From the NCBI GenBank assembly GCA_018267575.1, contig JAFDYF010000106.1:34543-98542 (forward strand): 64,000 nt of DNA. The letters run 5' to 3'. The DNA comes from Bacteroidota bacterium (GTDB lineage Bacteria > Bacteroidota > Bacteroidia > Chitinophagales > Chitinophagaceae). Made by a program: the position numbers and the translations under genes. The notes beneath the pieces are model-generated. The model made no database searches. It saw only the letters and a program-made list of their open reading frames with translations, and was not told the origin of the DNA. This document shows, piece after piece, positions 1-8,743 of the stretch (within the stretch, counting starts at the first letter, position 1; each line of letters opens with the position of its first letter).

Positions 1-155
1 ACCATGTCACTCTCTCAAAAATACCCAAATACATCAGAATTAATAGGTTAGCTCACTTACGCGCTATTTAACTCAATTCCGGACTATTGATAGCAGCCAT
101 TTTTGGAGTTCTTTTGAATTGTCAATGAATTTCTAACTACTTAAAACTTACTGTC

Positions 156-221
156 ATGACAAACAAAAGAAACACATCTTGCACTTCTTCATTTTGGCCT
201 TGGGGTGGCTGGGGACGTTAA
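156..221 (+). CDS. possible 21-residue Trp-rich micropeptide
   Basis: An ATG-to-TAA frame of 21 codons lies 65 bases before the first membrane-protein gene of the two-component locus. The N-terminal half is polar and basic (MTNKRNTSCTSS) and the last eleven residues read SSFWPWGGWGR, with three Trp in a Gly/Pro setting and one Cys. The composition is unusual for chance AT-rich DNA and recalls mature peptide signals, but no purine-rich ribosome site is visible and no known family was recognised. Whether it is translated is inference. It could equally be chance. Confidence 0.35.
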   Translation: MTNKRNTSCTSSFWPWGGWGR

Positions 222-262
222 TTCGACCTTAAAAATATTTATTGAAAAACAACGTTAAGTTT

Positions 263-270
263 TATATTTG
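263..270 (+). promoter_or_regulatory. candidate Bacteroidota -7 box before the first membrane-protein gene
   Basis: TATATTTG fits the Bacteroidota -7 consensus TAnnTTTG. A TTG at 242-244 sits 18 bases upstream as a possible -33 element. The start site would fall within about 15 bases of the TTG start codon at 287, giving a very short leader. Consensus match only. Confidence 0.35.
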
Positions 271-286
271 ACTAAATATAAAACTT

Positions 287-916
287 TTGTTTGTATTCTA
301 CCTATTATTTCAATTTTCCCCTATAGCGTTATATTTGGTTTTTTACAAAAAACTGAAAAAAATATCATTGCTAAAGGGGATTTGTTTTTATGCTGCAATT
401 ACTTTAATCGCCGATTTTTTACTTCGGGTTAGAAATATTTCTGCCTTAATTATTAGCTTCTTCGCAATAGCAGAATTTCTCTTCTTCTCCTACTTTTTAT
501 TCCATTGTTTAGAAATCAAAAAAAACAGAACATTTATAGTTTTAACATCAACTCTTATTTGCTTTATTGAAATTTTTCTTTTAATTAAAATAAAAGCAAA
601 CTTTGATTTTTGGGTTGCTCTGATTAACACATTTATAATAGTTAGTTATTCCATTTTGTATTTTTACGAGCAAGTTAACTCCACACAAGAAACTCTCATT
701 TACGAATCTTATAAATTCTGGGTTGTAGCAGGTTGTATTATATATCTTTCAGGGACTTTATTTGTGTTTCTTTACACTTCTGGAACTAAGGACAAAGATC
801 TTAATTTTTTATGGGGCATAAATGTTGCTTTTGAAATGATTAAATATATTTTATTTTCTATTGCCTTTATAATCGCTGGTAATTATAAAACTAAATATAA
901 AACAAGAGTTTATTGA
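287..916 (+). CDS. hypothetical multi-pass membrane protein
   Basis: A 209-residue, very hydrophobic protein with about six or seven predicted membrane segments, opening directly with a helix (FVFYLLFQFSP). No ATG is available near the N-terminus, so TTG at 287 is the probable start. Function is unknown. Its plan resembles the 230-residue membrane protein at 2577: an early FSP motif after the first helix, then a late ES-Y-F-K/N-x-FW-x-x-x-G-x-x-x-Y/F stretch. The two flank a histidine kinase and regulator, which suggests membrane partners or sensors of that system. The gene is much richer in A+T than the kinase that follows, so transfer or relaxed selection is possible. Confidence 0.6.
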   Translation: MFVFYLLFQFSPIALYLVFYKKLKKISLLKGICFYAAITLIADFLLRVRNISALIISFFAIAEFLFFSYFLFHCLEIKKNRTFIVLTSTLICFIEIFLLIKIKANFDFWVALINTFIIVSYSILYFYEQVNSTQETLIYESYKFWVVAGCIIYLSGTLFVFLYTSGTKDKDLNFLWGINVAFEMIKYILFSIAFIIAGNYKTKYKTRVY

Positions 917-977
917 TTCTAATATTCCCGGAAACCGCTTTAAATTATAAATTGCGCCTAAACCCGTAAACCCCCTG

Positions 978-1829
978 ATGATCTTTTTTTTACAAATCCA
1001 TGGTCTGGACAGCAATGTGCCCAAAGTAATGTTCTTTGGAACCATTGCCATGTTGGTGCTCACCATTGCTTTGATCTTGTTTATTATCTTCCACCAACGC
1101 AAGGTAATCCGCTTCCAGAACCGACTGCAGCAGATGGAATTCGACCAACAGAAGCTTCTGCTCAACGCTTCCATCCGTTTGCAGGAGGAAGAACGCCAGC
1201 GCTTGGCTGCCGACCTGCACGATGATGCCGGTCCTTTATTGGCCACTGCCCGCCTTTACCTGAACGAAAACCTGGTGAACCTGGACAAGGCCACCCAACT
1301 TCAAAGCATTTATAGTGCCAAGCAAATTATTGACGATACCATCCAACTGATCCGCAATATCTCGCATAGCCTGATGCCTCCCACCCTTAAAAATTTTGGT
1401 TTGGAATCGGCCGTGAACGACCTGTTCCAAAAAATAAGTGGTTCGGGATCCATGAATGCCAGTTGCCGTTTTCACGACTATCGGGAACGCCTACAACCAG
1501 AAACCGAATTAATCATCTTCCGGGTAATACAAGAACTGGTGAACAATATTCTCAAGCATAGCAATGCCAGTTTTATACATCTTACCCAAAACACCAATAA
1601 CAATAAATTTTTTATCCGTCTGCACCATGATGGCCGTGGGCTTACGCAAGCTGATTTTGAAAAGCTGAATAAAAGCACGGTTGGGCTGGGTCTAAAAAAT
1701 ATCCAAAGCCGCTTACGCGTTTTACATGGGAAAATATTTTTTGAAAAAGATATTTCACAAACCTATTACAAAGCAACGATCGAGATTCAGAGAGAGAAAG
1801 AAATTGCGCCGGTAACCGAATCAGATTAA
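978..1829 (+). CDS. sensor histidine kinase, NarL/DegS type (HisKA_3)
   Basis: A 283-residue kinase with one N-terminal membrane helix (about residues 18-38), a short coiled linker and a HisKA_3 domain. The phospho-accepting His81 lies in DLHDDAGP. The ATPase domain shows an N box (ELVNNILKHSNA) and G boxes (HDGRGL, VGLGLKNIQSR). There is almost no extracellular domain, so the signal is probably received in the membrane or through a partner protein, which fits the two flanking membrane proteins. It would phosphorylate the regulator encoded 33 bases downstream. Confidence 0.9.
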   Translation: MIFFLQIHGLDSNVPKVMFFGTIAMLVLTIALILFIIFHQRKVIRFQNRLQQMEFDQQKLLLNASIRLQEEERQRLAADLHDDAGPLLATARLYLNENLVNLDKATQLQSIYSAKQIIDDTIQLIRNISHSLMPPTLKNFGLESAVNDLFQKISGSGSMNASCRFHDYRERLQPETELIIFRVIQELVNNILKHSNASFIHLTQNTNNNKFFIRLHHDGRGLTQADFEKLNKSTVGLGLKNIQSRLRVLHGKIFFEKDISQTYYKATIEIQREKEIAPVTESD

Positions 1830-1862
1830 TCAGTATCTTTAAAGCAATTTTATCGCATACCC

Positions 1863-2513
1863 ATGAGCGTAATTAAAGTTGCCATTGCAGATGATCATAA
1901 AATTTTTCGGAAAGGCGTTATTCTGTCCCTGCGGCAATACAATAATATCAAATTTGTACAGGAAGCCGAAAATGGGCAGGAATTGATTGATGGACTGCCC
2001 GAGTCAGACCCTGATGTCATTTTGATGGATCTCCGCATGCCTTTAAAAGATGGAATCGAAACCACTAAATATGTGGCCAAGCAATTCCCAAAAATCCACA
2101 TTCTGGCTTTGACCATTTACGAGGATGAGCGTTTTGTGACCCACCTGATGGAGATTGGCGCCAACGGCTATCTGCTGAAAAATGCAGACCCTTCCGAAAT
2201 CAAAAAAGCCATTGTGGAAGTAGCCACCAAGGGCTATTATCTCAACAATTTTGTAAATAGGATCTTATTAAAAAAATCGCATGCCCGCACCAAGGTGGTG
2301 CCCAACCTTAATATTGAAGTAACGCTTGCTGATCGTGAAAGGGATGTGCTGAAATATATCTGCATGGAGTTCACTGCTCAGGAAATCGCACAAAAATTGG
2401 AGGTAAGTCCACGTACCGTGGAGGCCATCAAAGATCGGCTTATGGAACGTTTTGGGGCTAAAAACACAGCCGGACTGGTTTTTTTTGCAGTGAAGAACAA
2501 CTTGGTCGACTAA
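1863..2513 (+). CDS. LuxR/NarL-family response regulator
   Basis: A 216-residue two-domain regulator. The receiver domain has the acidic pair D10/D11, phospho-acceptor D56 (VILMDLRMP) and the conserved Lys in LLKNADPSE. The C-terminal LuxR helix-turn-helix spans roughly residues 150-212 (LADRERDVLKYI, EIAQKLEVSPRTVEAIKDRL). It is the evident partner of the kinase just upstream and would act as a DNA-binding transcription factor. Targets are unknown; the adjacent membrane-protein genes are natural candidates. Confidence 0.93.
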   Translation: MSVIKVAIADDHKIFRKGVILSLRQYNNIKFVQEAENGQELIDGLPESDPDVILMDLRMPLKDGIETTKYVAKQFPKIHILALTIYEDERFVTHLMEIGANGYLLKNADPSEIKKAIVEVATKGYYLNNFVNRILLKKSHARTKVVPNLNIEVTLADRERDVLKYICMEFTAQEIAQKLEVSPRTVEAIKDRLMERFGAKNTAGLVFFAVKNNLVD

Positions 2514-2576
2514 ATCATCCTAACCAAAATAAACTCCCCTTAAAACCACTCATCCAATCTCTCTGAAATACCGGTT

Positions 2577-3269
2577 GTGCCGAAACAAACGCCCATGCTC
2601 AAAACCGGTAATATACTGCTAGATTTATTATCTATTGTTTCTACTTTCAGCCCTCTATGGCCGGCTGCCATCATTTTTTTGAAAAAGCAGTACCAACAGG
2701 AAACCCTGAATTTTTTGATGATCCTTTGCCTCTTGAACTTTCTCAGGGGCTTTCAACTTGCCTTTCTACCATTGGAGGAAACCGCCGAGCAGATGATGCT
2801 GAATGCTTTTTCGCTAATTGAGTTAAGCTTGATGCTGCTCTTGTTCAAAACCTCCCTGCCATTAAAAACAGACCGGAATGTCCATATTGTTTTGATTATT
2901 TTTTTTAGCTTCATTATAACCGCTTATCTATTCAACGGTCTGAAGCAAAAAAATATCCTATTGACCTGGGGCGGGGAAATGGCTATCCTTTTTTTGAGCT
3001 TCTTATGCTTAGCCAAACTTATCAGCGAAGAATCGATTTATATTTTTAATAAACCGATTTTCTGGATAGCGGTTGGCAGCTTGTTTTATTTTTTTCCCAC
3101 CATGATTGTCCAAATAATCGGCTGGTATTATCAGGAAGTCCCCCCATCAAATCATGCTGAAAAAAAAGCCCTATTAGATATAGCGGGTTTGGCGAGGTAT
3201 TTTTTTTATGCATTGGCTGCTTTGTATTTTAATCGCCATAAAAGAAAAGCAAATACTGATTATTTTTAA
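2577..3269 (+). CDS. hypothetical multi-pass membrane protein
   Basis: A 230-residue protein with about seven membrane segments and a basic C-terminal tail (RHKRKAN). The start is GTG at 2577, or ATG at 2595, which leaves the first helix intact. It shares layout and short motifs with the protein at 287 (FSP after helix 1, FWIAVGSLFYF near the end), so the two are probably distant paralogues bracketing the kinase and regulator. No known domain was recognised. The stop codon overlaps that of the convergent scoB gene. Confidence 0.65.
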   Translation: MPKQTPMLKTGNILLDLLSIVSTFSPLWPAAIIFLKKQYQQETLNFLMILCLLNFLRGFQLAFLPLEETAEQMMLNAFSLIELSLMLLLFKTSLPLKTDRNVHIVLIIFFSFIITAYLFNGLKQKNILLTWGGEMAILFLSFLCLAKLISEESIYIFNKPIFWIAVGSLFYFFPTMIVQIIGWYYQEVPPSNHAEKKALLDIAGLARYFFYALAALYFNRHKRKANTDYF

Positions 3270-3922
3270 ATCCTCATTTCGGGTATATTACCTTGCACCA
3301 GAAGTTTACCTGTTGTTTTGTTTTTAATTTCTTCCACAGAAACACCGGGCGCCCGCTCCACCAACTTAAAGCCTTGATCGGTTATATCCACAACGGCCAA
3401 ATCTGTCACTATCCTTTTCACACAATGCAAGCCCGTAAGTGGTAAGGTACAAGTAGGCAATAATTTTGACTCCCCTTTTGGATTGGTGTGTTGCATGGCC
3501 ACAATAATATTTACTGCACTGGCCACCAGGTCCATGGCCCCTCCCATTCCCTTCACCATTTTCCCGGGTATCTTCCAGTTGGCAATATCCCCCTTTTCAG
3601 AAACCTCCATTGCCCCCAAAACGGTGAGGTCTATCTTACCGGCACGGATCATCCCAAAACTTTCAGCACTATCGAAAAAAGAACCGCCTGGCACAATCGT
3701 AACGGTTTCCTTCCCTGCATTGATCAAATCAGGGTCAATCTCTTCTTCAGTTGGATAGGGACCCATCCCCAACATCCCATTTTCTGATTGAAGCATAATG
3801 CTGATTCCAGCAGGAATATAATTTGCTACCAGTGTGGGTATGCCAATGCCTAAGTTCACATACATGCCATCCTTCAATTCCTGGGCAATCCTTTTTGCAA
3901 TACCAAATTTGTCGAGCGCCAT
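3266..3922 (-). CDS. scoB: 3-oxoacid CoA-transferase subunit B
   Basis: A 218-residue beta subunit of succinyl-CoA:3-ketoacid CoA-transferase, which moves CoA between succinyl-CoA and acetoacetate in ketone-body use. The catalytic glutamate sits in QSENGMLG near residue 45, preceded by VNLGIGIPT, and GGAMDLV follows in the C-terminal half. Length matches the family. It is encoded 73 bases downstream of subunit A on the same strand. Its TAA overlaps the stop of the convergent membrane-protein gene. Confidence 0.95.
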   Translation of the reverse strand: MALDKFGIAKRIAQELKDGMYVNLGIGIPTLVANYIPAGISIMLQSENGMLGMGPYPTEEEIDPDLINAGKETVTIVPGGSFFDSAESFGMIRAGKIDLTVLGAMEVSEKGDIANWKIPGKMVKGMGGAMDLVASAVNIIVAMQHTNPKGESKLLPTCTLPLTGLHCVKRIVTDLAVVDITDQGFKLVERAPGVSVEEIKNKTTGKLLVQGNIPEMRI

Positions 3923-3995
3923 AAAAAATGTTGAGGTTCCATTAAAAGTCTTGATCGAGACAGAGCTTGAAAAACAAAGTTTTATTGAACAAACC

Positions 3996-4709
3996 TTAAA
4001 ATGGTTTTAGATCCGATGATAGTCTTACTGTCCTGCGCTCGATCCTTTTTTCATAATCTTTTCCTTGAAAAATACGGTGCACATAAATACCCGGCACATG
4101 GATATAATTAGGATCCAATTCGCCCGGCTCAACCAAATGTTCCACTTCTGCAATGGTAATGGTGCCCGCCTTGGCCATGGAAGTAGAAAAATTCCTTGTT
4201 GTTTTCCTAAACACGAGGTTGCCAAACCGATCTCCCTTCCAAGCTTTCACCAAGGCAAAGTCGGCATGGAGGGCCCGTTCCATCAGATACATCTTACCAT
4301 TAAATTCTCTGGATTCTTTTCCTTCCGCTACTTCTGTACCATAACCAGCAGGTGTAAAAAAAGCCGGGATGCCCATGCCTGCCATTTGTATTCTGGTGGC
4401 CAATGTGCCTTGAGGTATTAAATCAACCTGTAGTTCCCCGCACAGTAATTGCCTTTCAAACTCCGCATTTTCTCCTACATAAGAGCTGATCATTTTTTTA
4501 ATTTGACGGGTCTGCAATAATAAGCCAAGACCAAAATCATCAACCCCCGCATTGTTTGCAATGCAAGTTAGGTTTTTGACATTTTTTCCTTTTAATGCGG
4601 CCACACAGTTTTCAGGTATACCACAAAGTCCAAAGCCACCGAGCATAATGGTTGCCCCATCCTGAACATCTTTGATAGCCTCATCGGCATTCGCAAAAAC
4701 TTTATTCAT
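3996..4709 (-). CDS. scoA: 3-oxoacid CoA-transferase subunit A
   Basis: The alpha subunit of the ketoacid CoA-transferase, about 237 residues. It shows the CoA-binding glycine motif GGFGLCGIPEN, the segment TCIANNAGVDDFGLG and the family signature AGYGTEVAEGKE. An ATG four codons further upstream (4721) is open, but starting at MNKVFANADEAI agrees with the usual N-terminus. It forms a two-gene operon with scoB and works as a heteromer in the cytoplasm. Confidence 0.94.
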   Translation of the reverse strand: MNKVFANADEAIKDVQDGATIMLGGFGLCGIPENCVAALKGKNVKNLTCIANNAGVDDFGLGLLLQTRQIKKMISSYVGENAEFERQLLCGELQVDLIPQGTLATRIQMAGMGIPAFFTPAGYGTEVAEGKESREFNGKMYLMERALHADFALVKAWKGDRFGNLVFRKTTRNFSTSMAKAGTITIAEVEHLVEPGELDPNYIHVPGIYVHRIFQGKDYEKRIERRTVRLSSDLKPF

Positions 4710-4799
4710 ATAGCATGCCATTTAAAATCAGCACATGCTAATTTAAGGAAATTGGTCATTATCTATCGTTAAAAACATGATGAACCAATGAAGAAGGCT

Positions 4800-5198
4800 T
4801 CATTCAACCTTGGTGATTGGGGTAGGTAAAGGCTTGTTAGGAGTAGTTTGTTGTTTATACAAATCCTGTTGGGACCGATTTCCTTGTGCAGCAAGACTGT
4901 CGAAAATAATTTTAAGCAGATCTGGGCGACTTGAATAGAACTGATAACTTTTTGTGAATTCATCCTTGCTAATATGATGGATTTGAAAAACCTCGTCATA
5001 AAGCGCCGTGGTTTCCTGTTTCACATTTTTTTTTGCAGAATCCTTCAATACAAACTGTTTCGAGAACTGGTCAGCCTGAATCATATCCCATATGATTTTT
5101 TGCATCTCTTTTTTTGGGAGAACGTCATGGGGAATCTTGTCCCTATTTTCACAAGCAATCAGAAAGCAAAAAAACAAAGCCAATATTAATTTGTTCAT
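4800..5198 (-). CDS. DUF4296 lipoprotein
   Basis: A 132-residue protein with a signal sequence ending in a lipobox (FCFLIACEN, Cys16) and a small helical domain typical of DUF4296 (MQKIIWDMIQADQF, DEVFQIHHISKDEFTKSYQFY). The function of this Bacteroidota-specific family is unknown. Its start overlaps the upstream porD stop by four bases, so it is translationally coupled at the end of the bamD-rpoZ-coaBC-porD operon. That context suggests an envelope role, which is inference. Confidence 0.8.
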   Translation of the reverse strand: MNKLILALFFCFLIACENRDKIPHDVLPKKEMQKIIWDMIQADQFSKQFVLKDSAKKNVKQETTALYDEVFQIHHISKDEFTKSYQFYSSRPDLLKIIFDSLAAQGNRSQQDLYKQQTTPNKPLPTPITKVE

Positions 5199-6118
5199 TG
5201 CAGATCTTGTTTGTACAGATTGAGGTTACCTACGTCCAAGCGGGTAAGCAGATCCAGTGCCCTGCTTTTTTCGTCTGGCGTACCATTTTTAAAGGCCTTG
5301 GAAATTTCGTTGGCCCTTCCTTGGAAAAAAAATTGGATGATCATGGAATTGGGCGACTCGGTATTCACCGTGTTCAGTTGATTCAATGCTTTCAAAAGCC
5401 CATTCCTTGCTGCATTTTCCTTATCGAACATCTGATCCAATCCTTGTCTATAATAATTATACAATGCATCGTGTACCAGTGTGTATTTACTGTTGGTTAG
5501 ATTTTCCATTAGCCAGTAACGGTTTCGGATACCATCAAAAGCCTTCCATCCGGAAATGTTACTTCCCTCAGGTGCATTGTCCACGATGTTTTGAGCTTTT
5601 TGAAAATAGGGATCCCCACCTCTTAACCCAAAAGAGTCAAAATCCAACCCAATGATGGTATAGGCATAATATGCAAATATGGCGCTTAAGTTTGCCGCAA
5701 AGGGTTCAGATCCCTGAACCCTTGTTTCATTAAATTCGATTGGCTGATATTCTATATAGCGGAAAATAATATCCCCGTCCTGATAGTTGATCAAAGGACT
5801 TTGATAGGTAGAATTATAAACGGGCCGTGCCGCCTGAATAGTTAGTACAGCTTGAAACTGATTATTGTCAAGTGCCGCAGTTATCCTTAGCGAAAAATTG
5901 CAAACAATCTTTTCATTGGTTTGAAAAGTTTCATTGGACCATTTTCCTGAATTCATAAAATTGTTCAAAGCCGTCTGTAAAGTTTGAAAAATCTTATGGT
6001 CAACCGAATTAGGTATTTGATTGGCTATCACTGTAACCGTAGCCTGCAGTTCCTGTGCTTGGGTAGCACGGTAATGAAGCAGTGAAACAAATACAAGAAA
6101 TAATATTTTTTTATGCAT
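5195..6118 (-). CDS. porD: type IX secretion accessory protein PorD (DUF4835)
   Basis: A 307-residue exported protein with a signal peptide ending near TQAQE. It matches the DUF4835/PorD family by features such as TVTVIANQIPNSVDHKIFQTL at the start, YYAYTIIGLDFDSFGLRGGDPYF in the middle, and a C-terminal alpha-helical region. PorD is reported as an accessory factor of type IX secretion. It overlaps the coaBC stop by eight bases and the DUF4296 start by four, an order common in Bacteroidota. No other type IX genes are in the window. Confidence 0.85.
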   Translation of the reverse strand: MHKKILFLVFVSLLHYRATQAQELQATVTVIANQIPNSVDHKIFQTLQTALNNFMNSGKWSNETFQTNEKIVCNFSLRITAALDNNQFQAVLTIQAARPVYNSTYQSPLINYQDGDIIFRYIEYQPIEFNETRVQGSEPFAANLSAIFAYYAYTIIGLDFDSFGLRGGDPYFQKAQNIVDNAPEGSNISGWKAFDGIRNRYWLMENLTNSKYTLVHDALYNYYRQGLDQMFDKENAARNGLLKALNQLNTVNTESPNSMIIQFFFQGRANEISKAFKNGTPDEKSRALDLLTRLDVGNLNLYKQDLQ

Positions 6119-7307
6119 ACATCATTTTTACAATCCTATCAACGATATCTGCCGCAACTTGTTGTTTTGCCTTTCTGTCATAGCTAAGCTCTTGGCCATC
6201 TTTCTCAAAAATGGTAATCTTGTTCGTATCATGGCCAAAGCCCGCACCTTCATCGTTCAATGAGTTCATCACGATAATATCCGCATTTTTTTCTGTAAGT
6301 TTTTTAATAGCATATTCCCTTTCCTGATGATTTTCCAAAGCGAAACCTACCAATAGCTGCCCATCCTTTTTTTGCTGACCAAGTGTTTTTAATATATCTT
6401 TTGTTTTGGCGAGTTCCAGTGAAAATGTTTCGCCGATCTTTTTAATTTTATCTTTTGAAAAATGGATCGGGCTATAGTCAGATACCGCCGCTGACATAAC
6501 AGCAATCGCTGAAGTAGGAAATTTTTCAAGACAAGCCTCATACATTTCCTTTGCGGTGCTTACCCTTTTTATTTCCACTCCGGGTATATCAGCATTTATG
6601 GATGATGGGCCTAAAACCAAATAAACACTTGCTCCTCTTTCTGCCAATTCCTTGGCAATCGCAATCCCCATCTTACCCGAAGAATGATTCCCGATAAAGC
6701 GGACTGGGTCAATCTGCTCATAGGTAGGTCCAGCGGTTACCAAAGCTTTTTTTCCAGAGAGGGTTTTCTTGGGCGACAATATGTTTTCCAGATGTTCTAT
6801 AATTGTTTCAGGCTCCGCCATCCTGCCTTCACCAAAAAGCCCACTGGCTAGCTCCCCATTCCCAACAGGGATCAGTTTATTGCCGTAGGACTCCAATTTA
6901 TTGATGTTAATCCGTGTGGTGGGATGTTTCCACATATCCTCATCCATAGCGGGAGCTAGAAGCACAGGACAGGTAGCAGACAGATAAACGGCGAGCAATA
7001 GATTATCACACTGTCCATTTGCCATCTTGGCTAGGGTATTGCAGCTTAAGGGTGCAATCAGCATGATATCTGCCCATCTTCCAAGCATGACATGGTTGGC
7101 CCAAGAACCCTTATCGACCAAATCGGTCAGTACTTGATTTTTTGAAATGGTCGAGAGAGACAGTGGGGTAACAAAATCTTTTGCAGCAGGGGTCATGATC
7201 AGTTTCACCTCTGCACCCGCTTTAATAAGCAGGCGGGTTAAAATCAAAGTCTTGTATGCGGCGATACTTCCTGTAACACCAATCAATATTTTTTTACCTC
7301 CCAACAT
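6111..7307 (-). CDS. coaBC: bifunctional phosphopantothenoylcysteine decarboxylase/synthetase
   Basis: A 398-residue fusion making 4'-phosphopantetheine for coenzyme A. The N-terminal flavoprotein (CoaC) has ILIGVTGSIAAYK, the His loop SWANHVMLGRWAD and the PAMDEDMW loop. The substrate flap reads GELASGLFGEGRM, with Ser where the E. coli enzyme has Cys158. The CoaB half starts near residue 186 with VTAGPTYEQIDPVRFIGNHS and includes KKIGETFSLELAKTKDIL. It sits in the bamD-rpoZ-coaBC-porD operon. Confidence 0.95.
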   Translation of the reverse strand: MLGGKKILIGVTGSIAAYKTLILTRLLIKAGAEVKLIMTPAAKDFVTPLSLSTISKNQVLTDLVDKGSWANHVMLGRWADIMLIAPLSCNTLAKMANGQCDNLLLAVYLSATCPVLLAPAMDEDMWKHPTTRININKLESYGNKLIPVGNGELASGLFGEGRMAEPETIIEHLENILSPKKTLSGKKALVTAGPTYEQIDPVRFIGNHSSGKMGIAIAKELAERGASVYLVLGPSSINADIPGVEIKRVSTAKEMYEACLEKFPTSAIAVMSAAVSDYSPIHFSKDKIKKIGETFSLELAKTKDILKTLGQQKKDGQLLVGFALENHQEREYAIKKLTEKNADIIVMNSLNDEGAGFGHDTNKITIFEKDGQELSYDRKAKQQVAADIVDRIVKMMYA

Positions 7308-7420
7308 GATAAAACCATTTTAACCTATAATAATCATGATTCGGTTAGATGAGCCTGTTAAAATAAAATGCGACAGTTGATAAAACCGCCGCATGTTTGT
7401 AATAAAATTAGATTGAAAAA

Positions 7421-7762
7421 CTAACTAAACAGGTCGTCTTCGTTCTTCCTATAATAAATCTTATCTTCCATGAACTCCTGTGTAGCCAACAATGCGGCAT
7501 TGGGCATTCTTTCGTATGCTTTGGAAATTTCAATCTGCTCTTTGTTTTCGTGGATTTCTTCCAAACTGTCTGTATGGGTTGCAAACTCTTCCAGCTTACT
7601 GTGCAATTCTTCTTTCAAAGAAATATTAATCTGGCTGGCACGCTTTGCTACGATCGCAATGGATTCGTAAAGGTTGCCCGTTTTATTTTTTATATCAGTT
7701 AGGTTTTTAGTCTCCACCACATTTACTGTGCTAGCACTAACCTGCCGTCTTAGCCTGCTCAT
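7421..7762 (-). CDS. rpoZ: RNA polymerase omega subunit
   Basis: A 113-residue Bacteroidota-type omega subunit (Rpb6/RpoZ fold). The conserved stretch GNLYESIAIVAKRASQINI corresponds to the omega motif of variable Arg-Ala residues, followed by a charged linker and a helix carrying EFMEDKIYYR. It would help assemble core RNA polymerase. The start overlaps the bamD stop by 26 bases and coaBC follows, an arrangement conserved in the phylum. Confidence 0.88.
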   Translation of the reverse strand: MSRLRRQVSASTVNVVETKNLTDIKNKTGNLYESIAIVAKRASQINISLKEELHSKLEEFATHTDSLEEIHENKEQIEISKAYERMPNAALLATQEFMEDKIYYRKNEDDLFS

Positions 7763-8609
7763 TTTTTAATGATTTTATATTGTTTTGGGATAAAGATATA
7801 TAATTCTGAACTTCTTTAAGAAGCTTACTTTCAGGAAAACGGTCCACAAAATCGTTGCAATCGGTAATCACCTGCCCATAACGGTCTTCCATTTTGTCGG
7901 GAACGCTCAATGCTGCGTATTGATAATCAGATTTGATCACAAAGAACTTATACAAATCGCTCTTTTCTGAATCTGGATAGGTATTCAGTAAATTATTAAA
8001 CACTATGCCTGCCGCTTTATACTGCCCTAGGTTATAATAGAGCTCTGCATTTTTGAAATCCTTCAACTCCAGTTTTGCCCTACATTTATCAATAATATCC
8101 GTTGCATCTTTAATACGGGGCGAACCTGGATGGGTGTTTATAAATGCCTGCATAAAACCCATTGTCTTAGTGGTATTTGTCTGGTCAAGCTCATATCTGG
8201 GAGATTCCTGATAGAAGGTATAAGCCCTCATATAATCCATTTCCTCTGCTTTGGGGCTATTGGGAAAAACCTCCACAAAACCTTTGAACAGGTTTTCCGC
8301 ATTCGCATAATCTTTCAGGTAAAAAGAGCAATAGGCAAACTTATAGTAGAGGTCCTCGAATTTTGGGCTGCCCTTCATCACCGAGAAAAGATCCTGGTAC
8401 AACTGCTGCGCCCTATTATAATCTTTTCGCAGATAGTATTTCTCGGCCATGCCCAATTTATAGTCGTAATCCCTGCTTTTCATCACTTTAGAAAAGCTTT
8501 TCTCCCCTTTGCTACCCTTGGCCAAGCCCAGGTTTTTCACTGCTTTATGATAAAAGGAGCAAGACCCCAACGTAGTAATCGCAATAAAAAGTACAAATAA
8601 TAATCTCAT
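7737..8609 (-). CDS. bamD: outer-membrane assembly factor BamD
   Basis: A 290-residue TPR lipoprotein of the beta-barrel assembly machine. The signal sequence ends at the lipobox TLGSC. TPR-like repeats include YYLRKDYNRAQQLYQDLF, YYKFAYCSFYLKDYANAENLFKGFVEVFPNSPKAEEMDY and YYNLGQYKAAGIVFNNLLNTYPDSE. An in-frame TTG at 8621 adds four residues, but ATG at 8609 gives a proper signal peptide. It is the first gene of the five-gene leftward operon. Confidence 0.92.
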   Translation of the reverse strand: MRLLFVLFIAITTLGSCSFYHKAVKNLGLAKGSKGEKSFSKVMKSRDYDYKLGMAEKYYLRKDYNRAQQLYQDLFSVMKGSPKFEDLYYKFAYCSFYLKDYANAENLFKGFVEVFPNSPKAEEMDYMRAYTFYQESPRYELDQTNTTKTMGFMQAFINTHPGSPRIKDATDIIDKCRAKLELKDFKNAELYYNLGQYKAAGIVFNNLLNTYPDSEKSDLYKFFVIKSDYQYAALSVPDKMEDRYGQVITDCNDFVDRFPESKLLKEVQNYISLSQNNIKSLKNEQAKTAG

Positions 8610-8618
8610 AAAGGCTTG

Positions 8619-8626
8619 CAAAATTA
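8619..8626 (-). promoter_or_regulatory. candidate -7 box for the bamD operon
   Basis: Read on the minus strand this is TAATTTTG, a match to TAnnTTTG, ten bases before the bamD ATG. The leader would be nearly absent. No convincing -33 TTTG was found at the usual distance, so support is modest. Confidence 0.3.
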
Positions 8627-8693
8627 AGGTATTTAAGCAAAAATGAAAGTATTTAATCTGAACCCCAAAAATAGCCCGTTAATGATTGCATAA

Positions 8694-8723
8694 AAAACCC
8701 CCCGGCATCTGCCGGAGGGTTTT
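8694..8723 (-). terminator. intrinsic terminator after the OmpA-family gene
   Basis: A GC-rich stem pairs 8694-8706 with 8711-8723 (one C/A mismatch) around a four-base loop. On the minus strand it ends in a run of T. It lies just downstream of the OmpA-family stop codon. Confidence 0.85.
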
Positions 8724-8743
8724 GAAATGATATGCATTAAAAT

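Noticed and set aside
990..1246. Leftward frames inside the histidine kinase gene
   Set aside because: They are opposite to an intact HisKA_3 kinase.
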